DNA of 64,000 nucleotides from Saccharum officinarum. Lineage: Eukaryota; Streptophyta; Magnoliopsida; Poales; Poaceae. The DNA lies in the NCBI GenBank assembly GCA_020631735.1, contig CM036223.1, forward strand, positions 7,044,191-7,108,190, in the 5' to 3' direction. This document shows, piece by piece, positions 56,739-64,000 of the stretch. The stretch's first letter is position 1, and the number at the start of each line of letters is the position of its first letter. The notes beneath the pieces were generated by a model. The model worked only from the letters and a program-made list of their open reading frames with translations, was not told the DNA's origin and did no database searches. Both the position numbers and the translations under genes were made by a program.

Positions 56739-59401
56739 ATGGACGGTGGTTCCTGTGGTCTCGAGGGAGCGCCAGTAGTGACATCTGGTGGTAACTCTCC
56801 TTCCAGCCCTGGTATTCCGCTTCTGCCAGAGAAGCACTGCGCCTCATTTGATGAAACCTGTGGTGCCACGGGGGGCAGTACTGGTCCTGAAGGAGTGCCA
56901 GTAGTGACATCTGCTGATGACTCTCCGGCCCATGCTGGTATTCCACTTCCCTGCGATTCAGTTGATGAAACCTGTGAGTCCGCGGTAGGCGGCACTGCTC
57001 CATTGGAGGCTCAGATATGTACGGGTTTCTCCAAGTCGATCAACTTGGACGTGAAGAAAGGCCTCCAGAAGTGTGCGACGTTCCCACTCTCATCTGGTCA
57101 GGCTCAGCAGGAGGATGGTTCATGCTGCCATGCAGATGATGGGCTCACGGTTGCTCCTGCTTATGAGCGCTCTGTGTCCATACCTGTGAGTACCTCATGT
57201 TAAATTGTTTTACCATTCCTACGAAACGATTGCTATTGTACTTAAGTTCTATTACTAAGTTGTACCTGCTGCTATGTGTACTTGAATGACATATCTTGGT
57301 TGTGACCATATGATCAAAGTTAGGGAACCTTCACAACAGACTGGATAACTGGATCCCAACTAGGGTTTTTAGTGTTCAATAGCTGCCTTAAGTAATCAAA
57401 TTTTGGTTTATATTGGCTTCCCAGTTTGTTGCCATGATTCACTCATGCTCATGCAAAATTAGCAACCACCTTTTGAAATGCAATAATAATTTATACTAAT
57501 TTAAAGACATCTTGGTTTTATTGTGTCAACTGAGTGTTTGGTGGCTAAAGCTCAAGACAATCTCACCATATATTTATTTATTTCTTTCTTTATTGATTTT
57601 TTTTAAAGGGAGCTCAAATGTAATTGTTTCAAGTTGTACGTCACCTGGCATTCCTTGTGCAAATGTAATTAACTGTTTCTTCTTGCTTTTGCTATAATTG
57701 GCCTGCATGTGAATTGAAGGCTCGGACGTTTTCGTTTGCACCACTCTTGTAACTGGTAACTGAAGAAATGTTTAACATGCAGGGTGATAAATACATGTGT
57801 GAACTAAATCTATTGATCTGCTTGTTTATGTAACGGTACTTTGAAACTGTATTATACCGGTTAAATTGTCTTGGTATGCTTCTTTACTGATCTGTTATCT
57901 GTGCATGCTGGACAATAGTTGGCAATTTGGCAGCACAAACAGCTCATATCGCCTTTTTCATTCACGTGAACCAACCAGTTCATTGTCCTAGACATGCTGG
58001 AAGTCACTATTTGCTCACTTAAATTCTATTGCTAAGTTGTACCTGCAGTATGTGTGTTGAATGGGACCTTTTGGTTGTGACCATTATATGATCTGACTTT
58101 CAGAATGTGACAACAGGCTGGATTCCAACTAGTGCTTTTTAGTGTTAGTTAGCTGCTTTAAGTAATCAAATTTGATTTATGATTGCTTTCCTGTCTGTAG
58201 CCATGATTCACTCATGCCTGTACAAAATTAGTTGTGTCCTTTCAGAATGCAATAATACTTTGAACTAATTTCAAGATACATGGTTTTATTCTGTGTTAAC
58301 TGAGTGTTTGGAAAGCTGAAGAGATATAGGGCAGCTGGCCATATTAGCAAGTGGCAGCTATGCCATGCCAGAGCGTCCCAGTGCATCTTTCTGTCTTTAT
58401 TGATTGCCTTTTTTTAAAGAAAAATGGGAGTTTTAATTGAGTTGCACTTGGCATTCTATGTAATTATTGCTTATTGCTTTGGCTATAATCTGTAACTGAA
58501 GAAAGGTATAACAAGCCTGGCGATAAATATGTGCGTGAACTAAATCTGTTGATTTGCTTATTTACGTATGGTACTGCGAAACCGTATTTACCGCTTAAAG
58601 TGTATTTGTTTGCTTTTGTATCGAACATTGATTTCCTATCCATGCATGTTGGACAATAGTTGGCAATTTGGCAGCAAAAACAACTAGTGGTTCTTTTTCA
58701 TTGATGTAAACCAACTGGTTTATGCTCCTTGATGTGTTGGACATTCACTATTTGCTCTCTGGAGCTTTGTTTGATAATTGACGAGACATTAAGGCGTTTG
58801 TGGTCATTTATGTTGCCTAACAGAAAATTATTGACCGCCCTCTTCATTTTAATGTGTCAGCAGCCAACTTTGAAGCTCATCCCTGCTATGAAAGGAGGCC
58901 GTGAAAAGAATGGAATAGCATCACCAACAGAAAATCGCCACGTCAAGTGGGCTCCTGATGTGTACGACCCCCTGTGACATCGGTATGCCATTCAGTGACT
59001 AACAGCTATCAGCGTCGGTCAAAGCACCGCAAGAAGGAGAAGAACAAACAGAAGAAGAAACACAAGGGGAAGTCAAAGAAGAACCAACAAAATTCTACCC
59101 AGAATTCATCTGTACCGCAGGTTCCTGATCTGGGGTATGTTTGCTAGTGTATTTTTACTGCTATTTTGTCTCTGGGTATCATGCGCATCTGCATGTGATA
59201 TTCTGTTGATTTACACACATTGAACTTGTTAGGTTGAAAGGTGTTAGCACCACTGGTGGCCAGTCTTCAGTAGACGATCTCAGCAAACATGAGGCCGGGA
59301 TCATGGATTACAGCATGGGCAGTCAGGAAGCCAAATGTGGAAGCAGCTTCCTTCGTGAGTCTGTTGCTAAAATGCATTTCTCGATTGCTGAAGCTTCCTG
59401 A
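56739..59401 (+). CDS. Uncharacterized plant protein, Lys-rich with WAPDVYDP motif; one frameshift
   Basis: Three coding exons: 56739-57185, 58861-59134 and 59233-59401, phase-compatible, with GTGAGT/CAG and GTATGT/TAG borders. The 5' leader (about 55890-56738) probably holds an intron at 56385-56635. Residues 1-149 contain two imperfect repeats of about 40 residues (PVVTS...GIPL...DETC). Exon 2 has [14 protein letters not shown] and [11 protein letters not shown], a motif found in a conserved plant family of unknown function, then a Lys-rich basic tract (about 205-225), probably nuclear. The frame breaks after WAPDVYDP because a run of C (around 58966-58971) is one short; with it the protein has 296 residues. 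I recognize the family but not its function. A 26-base tandem repeat at 56669-56720 lies just before the ATG. Confidence 0.75.
57236..58762 (+). repeat. Direct duplication of about 750 bases inside the large intron
   Basis: TAAGTTGTACCTGC, AAGTAATCAAATTT, CATGATTCACTCATGC and TTGGCAATTTGGCAGCA occur in the same order in 57236-58020 and again in 58020-58762. The units are diverged but colinear, so it is an old tandem duplication within the intron. Confidence 0.8.
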
Positions 59402-60203
59402 GAGGCGCCAGGTTTCTGCAGCTGCACCCTCAGTTCTGTAAATGTGATGGATGGATGTATATAAATAAATCCAGCATGCTGTTTTTGTTGTTGTCGTGTG
59501 CGTTTGAGGTGTTTGAGAGCTTGGCCTAGTGATTTGGAGAAATAATTTTTGGACAGACTCTGTTCTGTATGTTTTGGACGACAGACATCTATCTTCAATC
59601 CATGGCTTTGCAGTTGTTGCCTATATTAACCATACCATGATTTGTTGGTTGTAGTTGCAGAGCCGTAGATGGTTATGGATACTCGCATACTAGTTGATTA
59701 GATTATATGACGTCTGGTCTGGCTGTTAAGTGTCTGAATTAGGACTCATCAAAACAGAGATACTGGGTGTACCCTCCCAGCTTTCATCTCTATCAGTTAA
59801 GCAATGGCCTCTTCTGAAAACTGATGGATGTTCTGAACTCAAGTTATGCACCGGAAGATATTTGATTAGTTGAAGTTCTCTGTGATATTTTCAACAGTAG
59901 AAAAGTCTTGTTCAAACTTCAGCCTCAGCATCCTTCAGCCAGGTTTTGAGAAAGCACAAGGCAAACAGTATCATAGGCCATTCTGAATACTAGAATTCCA
60001 TCATCAGAAAGTTGCTGGTCATGGCAAGCATGACCAAGCTATAGCAAGAACTTCGACGAACACGCACGCGGGAGGGGGTAGATTGATTGATTCATCACTG
60101 CAGTGGCCAGTGGGTGCAGTTTACATAGCCCATAACCTTTACATTAATCATCTGAACTGATGATGCTCATGCTCAGGCAGCGGCAGTTCATTGCTGGCCA
60201 TCG
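59402..60203. other. 3' untranslated and intergenic region between convergent genes
   Basis: The probable 3' UTR of the upstream gene extends to roughly 59650, and that of the ADF gene lies left of 60203. No separate gene. Confidence 0.5.
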
Positions 60204-61932
60204 TCAGTTTGCACGGCCCTGGATCACGTCAAGGCCAACCTCGGCGGAATCGGTGGCCTGGAGCTCCACCTGGATGCCGTCCAGCTCCCGCTTGAACCTC
60301 TCCTTGGAGCTGGCGTAGATCATTTTACTCCTCACGCGCGCCGTGTCAGGAGACCTTCACAAACACACATTGCAATTGCAATTGCAATTGCAATTGCAGC
60401 CATGAATGGACGTCAGGCACAGCACAAGCCAGCAGTATCTATCCACACTGAACTCTGAACATACAGACAGCAGCAGCGAGGAAGGAAAGGAGATGACATA
60501 CCAGGCGATGAAGAAGATCTTGCTCTTCTGGCAGTTCTCCTCGGTGACGAAGTCGTAGTCGAAGATGGCGTACCTGCACTCGTTGGCAGGGAGGCTGGCG
60601 GCGAAGTCGTCGTAGTTGAGCACGGGCTCGCCCACCTGCTCCACCACCACCATCTTCTTCTTCTCGTCGATCTTGTAGATGATGAAGCGGTGCGTCCTCT
60701 TGGCCTTGAGCTCCAGGAACCGGCGCTTGCAGTCGTCGTCCACGGCCATCCCTGACGCCGCGTTCGCCTGCAGAACGCAGGGAAAGAGAAAACGAAAGGA
60801 AAATAAGATTCAGAGTCACTGATGACGGATTAGTTGCTTGCTTTGTTGCAGTGCAGCATCGTGAAACTGCAGAGTAAACAATCGCTTGCTACTTACTTTG
60901 TACTACACTCTAGCTTTCACTTTCATTAGGTGTGTTTGTGATGCAATTGTAAAAGAAGTTCCATATATATCATGTAGGAATAAGGTGAGATAAGCGCGTT
61001 GGGACCAGACCAGGCCCAGGGGATGGTGCCTGTGCCAGTTTCAGAGGGGGATCTTTCCTTCCTTCGGCTGCAGTTGGTTGGGTTGCCTGCCTGTACTGTA
61101 CTCTCATCTGAGCTGAGCACCACTAACGCAAAAAGATTGGCAGGATAACGGCTGCCGAACAAACTGAACTCCGCAATAAGGTGTGGTACTTGGCGGATCT
61201 GAATGACTGTCAGGTGGCAGAACGTTGACATGTCCACCCATACCATAATGATCGGTGCGAGTTCACACCGGTTGGCGTGAAACAATGATCATGACTGTGA
61301 AGAGCAACAAACCAGATCGGTAAACAGTGTGATGAACGGAACCTCTCTGGCATTTCCTCTTGGGTTGGGTACATGCTCTTGGATGTGTCTTGCATGAGCA
61401 GCTAGACTGCATATATAAACTCTTGGAGCATTGACAAGCTCATAGGATGCATCTCGCTTGTATGTAAACTGTAAAAGAAGAGAAAACAACAAAGCTATTG
61501 CTACTACATCTGATCTGATATGATCACCAGACGTGTGAATCAGCTAGCTCTTGGATATGCATATGCTGCGCTTAATTCTTGCTCACCCTTCTTGTGTGTG
61601 TGTGTGTGGTGTAAATTAAAGGAGAAAAATGTTGCTGTACTAGGTAAGCTGACGAAATCCGAGGCTGGATTAGTAGCGAGTACCGTAGGTGCCTTGATGG
61701 TACCACTTGCTTATCTATGCTTGTGACTCTAAATCGAGGGTAAATTAGATCAACTTAAGTAAACAAGGCTCTAACTAACGGGCAATGTGCTGTGCCGTGA
61801 CTGATGGAGATTTTAAGAGTCGATCGCACGCAGAATCCGTGGATCCGACAAAGGAAGATGCAGATCGCGTAGCCGATGAAAAAACAGGAGTACAGAGCAG
61901 CGAGGTGAGGAGGTGCCGTGCGTGCTTACCAT
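60204..61932 (-). CDS. ADF: Actin-depolymerizing factor (ADF/cofilin)
   Basis: It binds G- and F-actin and severs filaments, in the cytoplasm. Three exons on the minus strand: an exon carrying only the ATG (61930-61932, followed by GTAAGC), 60502-60767, and 60204-60354. The total is 139 residues, the usual size for plant ADF. The ATG-only first coding exon is the known structure of plant ADF genes. Ser6 (in ANAASG) is the position phosphorylated by calcium-dependent kinases in related ADFs, switching off actin binding. The ADF-H domain covers about residues 7-139, with [15 protein letters not shown] and the actin-binding helix region [17 protein letters not shown] present. The frame is intact. 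It resembles maize ADF3-type proteins, but which paralogue is not decided. Confidence 0.95.
60369..60398. repeat. TTGCAA hexamer microsatellite in ADF intron 2
   Basis: ATTGCA repeated about five times in the second intron. Possible length polymorphism. Confidence 0.85.
60768..61929 (-). other. First intron of the ADF gene
   Basis: GTAAGC...CTGCAG, 1162 bases, with a GT microsatellite at 61594-61609. First introns of plant ADF genes can act as enhancers. Confidence 0.8.
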
Positions 61933-62327
61933 CTGTGCGGGCAGGGCAGGAGACGCCTCGCAGCGGGGAGGAGACGGGATCGGCGGCGGGCGTCGAGGCA
62001 GGATCCTCCTCGGCGCGGTCTGCTTGGGTGGTGGTGGTGGGCTGGGGCTGGTGGCGCAGCAATGGTGGTGGAGGTGGTGGTATTTGTGTGGGAGAGTCGC
62101 GTGGGATGGACGCGCCGCCCTTTCCCTACTGTCTTCCGTGGCATCTTTTTGGTCGGGGGCTGCGGGCGGCGGGGCAGGCACCGATTGGGGCCCCACCCGT
62201 CAGCTACCTCTCCCTGCACCAGCCGCAGGCCCACAGGAAGTTTTTTTTTTTTGAGAAACAGGCCCACATGAAGATTTTTTTTTTGAGAAACAGGCCCACA
62301 GGAAGATGCCCTGCCCTACTACTTCTA
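61933..62327 (-). promoter_or_regulatory. ADF 5' leader and promoter region
   Basis: GC-rich leader on the minus strand next to the ATG exon. A 30-base unit with T-run and GAGAAACAGGCCCACA occurs twice at about 62240-62306. No clear TATA box on the minus strand was identified. Confidence 0.4.
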
Positions 62328-64000
62328 GGGCCCGTTTAGTTGCCATGCCGGCCAAAAATTTTTTGGCCCGCTTGGCCTGTCACGACCGCATGGCAAGTAA
62401 ACGCCACCCGAAATTTTTGGGCCCGCTAAGCCACCCGAAATTTCACTGTGCACACCGGGTATATCCGCCGCCACTCCCTCGCAACCCTATCCATTCACCG
62501 CTCCTCCCGATCCCCTTCGCATCAACCGCCTCTCGCCTTTGAATCCTTTGCCGCCGCTCGTCCTCCTCCATACGCAGCCGGCAAACCTCCGTTCCTCCCC
62601 TCTCGTTGCCAGATCCACGACATCCCGTTACAGATGGACCGGAAGGATCCCTTCCTCGGCGACGCTTCCACCGGCGGATGCAACGAAGGCGCCGATAACG
62701 TCCCCGCGGGGGGCGCTACCTGCCTCCCCACTTCAACGGCAACGACGGCCCCCGCGTACTTGGTGGCCCCCGCGTACTCGGTAGCCCCCGCGTACCTGTC
62801 GGCCCCCGCGTACTCGGCGCCCTCTAATGCGTGGAGCTTGGGCCCCGGGCTGGCCGGATTCGCCGCCGCCTCCCAAGGACATGGCGGAGGCAGCAGCAGC
62901 AACCCCATGTACGCGTTCAGGGCCTTGGATCTGAACGCCGCGACGGGGTGGCCACAGATGCCCTCCTATGCCGCCTTCATCAACTCCGGTCAACTAATGC
63001 ACGACATGCCACCCCTTTCCTCATGCCCGGACCGTCTTCCTCGTCCGGTCCCATCCCCGGGTTCCTCGGTCCTGGAGTTGTTCATAGACCGCCTGGAGTA
63101 CCCGCCACGGCCGTCAACTATGCCGTCCCTAGTGCGACGACCGGAGGTGAGGGCATACCTACTGGTGGCAGTGGTCCCCCAACTCAAAGGCACCGTAATC
63201 AGGGAGGCCCGGGGTACTTTCAACCCATCGCCGGCGACAACACACCGGCGTTTGCAATGGTATAAATCCTCCCCCCACCCTTCCCCTTTCCAAATTATTC
63301 AGTAAACCCCATATCATCAACTATGTAATTTTTTACCCCGATACTTGTGTCCCTGTTAAACTTGGTAGGGTTCCAAACCTCGGAAAAATAGGGCCGATTG
63401 GGATGTGCACCAGACAGCTGTATACTGTCGCCTGTATTGCGAGCAATTAGATAAAGGCAACTGCACCAACAATCGTTTGACCAAAACAGGGTGGGCTAAA
63501 ATGAGGGCGAAGTTTGTTGAAGCAACTGGTCTGCTACATACCACAGAGCAGTTGTCCGGTTTTTACGGGACCCTGAAACAGGAATGGAACTTTAGCACCT
63601 TCCTTCGGTACAAAGCATCGGGCATAGGACGAGATGACACAGGCAGGCCCGTTGCCACTAAGGACTGGTGGGACGGCCATTTGAAGGTACTAAGGAGCAC
63701 ACCCTATCACATTCGACCTTCCTAATTGTTGTGCTATCGACTTGACTCATCTGTGTTCTGTGTTGTGCAGGGCAAACTGAAAAGATGGCAACAATACCAC
63801 CATGGTTACCCTGAGTACGTGGAACTAATGGATAGAATGTACGCTGCGGAGGTTGATGGGTCGACGTCGTTCGTAACAGCTCGGAGTCCTCCAACTTCCC
63901 CAGTTCCGGTGGACTCAGCGGCCGACGAGGACGGCGAAGACAACAACGAAGAGACTGGTTGCCAGGGCATGCCTTTGAGCACCAACACACCTCAATACAA
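62328..64000 (+). mobile_element. PIF/Harbinger-like element (5' part)
   Basis: GGGCCCGTTTAGTTGCC at 62328, after CTA, resembles PIF/Harbinger termini. The coding region downstream is a Myb/SANT-like protein such as accompanies transposase in these elements. The other end and the transposase are beyond the window, so it could instead be a host gene beside a terminus. Confidence 0.5.
62634..64000 (+). CDS. Myb/SANT-like DNA-binding protein, partial, one frameshift
   Basis: Exons: 62634-63259, 63369-63686 and 63771 to the window end, all in phase 0 with GT-AG sites. Residues about 40-62 contain four APAY repeats; a Ser/Pro/Gly-rich linker follows. Exon 2 begins KNRADWDVHQ and contains a Myb/SANT-like domain of the L10-interacting MYB type (LTKTGW, WNFSTFLRYKASGIG, WWDGHLK), usual for PIF/Harbinger ORF1 proteins and their domesticated relatives. 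Exon 3 is acidic and Ser/Pro-rich. The frame in exon 1 shifts near 63010, where one C of a C run is missing. The C-terminus is outside the window. It probably binds DNA with or without a transposase partner. Confidence 0.7.

Noticed and set aside
61785..62339. 184-residue plus-strand open frame
   Set aside because: It overlaps the ADF first coding exon and leader on the other strand and has low-complexity Gly/Arg composition.

Overview
The window is nuclear DNA of a grass. The evidence is nested long LTR retrotransposons of the Tekay/Del and Sirevirus lineages, grass-type MITEs with GG...TGTTTAG ends, and plant genes with introns (soluble inorganic pyrophosphatase, actin-depolymerizing factor). 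The Sirevirus palindrome arrays and MITE types suggest an Andropogoneae-like genome (sorghum, sugarcane, Miscanthus group), but that is inference. Two runs of exactly 100 N (7470-7569, 32880-32979) are scaffold gaps.

Layout. 1-7469: the 5' part of a Tekay element on the minus strand plus its flank. It is a near copy of 16404-23945, including the non-transposon flank, so it is probably an alternative haplotype or a false duplication. 7570-8127: true left flank with a MITE. 8128-22086: a complete Tekay-type Ty3/gypsy chromovirus on the minus strand, with 4.1 kb LTRs, a 5 bp target duplication AGGTG, an intact 1497-residue polyprotein and an extra upstream coiled-coil ORF. 22087-29100: intergenic DNA with several MITEs with 3 bp duplications and a non-autonomous hAT-like element (24701-25724) with a perfect 8 bp duplication. 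29122-32812: soluble inorganic pyrophosphatase gene, a leader exon plus seven coding exons. 33212-46159: a Sirevirus (Ty1/copia) on the plus strand with duplication GTTAT, carrying gag, a defective pol and an envelope-like ORF. It sits inside what looks like the LTR of another element, which itself interrupts an older decayed Sirevirus on the minus strand (46409-52512). 52513-55558: repeat-rich intergenic DNA. 55830-59401: an uncharacterized plant gene. 60204-61932: an actin-depolymerizing factor gene on the minus strand. 62328-64000: the start of a PIF/Harbinger-like element or Myb/SANT-like gene, cut by the window edge.

The host genes are single units, not an operon: a cytosolic pyrophosphatase, an unknown Lys-rich protein and an actin regulator. 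The most important cross-cutting observation concerns frame breaks. Nearly every break in otherwise coherent genes (three in the pyrophosphatase, one in the uncharacterized gene, one in the Myb-like gene, one in the envelope-like ORF) is a single missing base next to a short homopolymer. This points to uncorrected consensus deletions rather than true pseudogenes. The old minus-strand Sirevirus instead decays mainly by C-to-T type stop codons.
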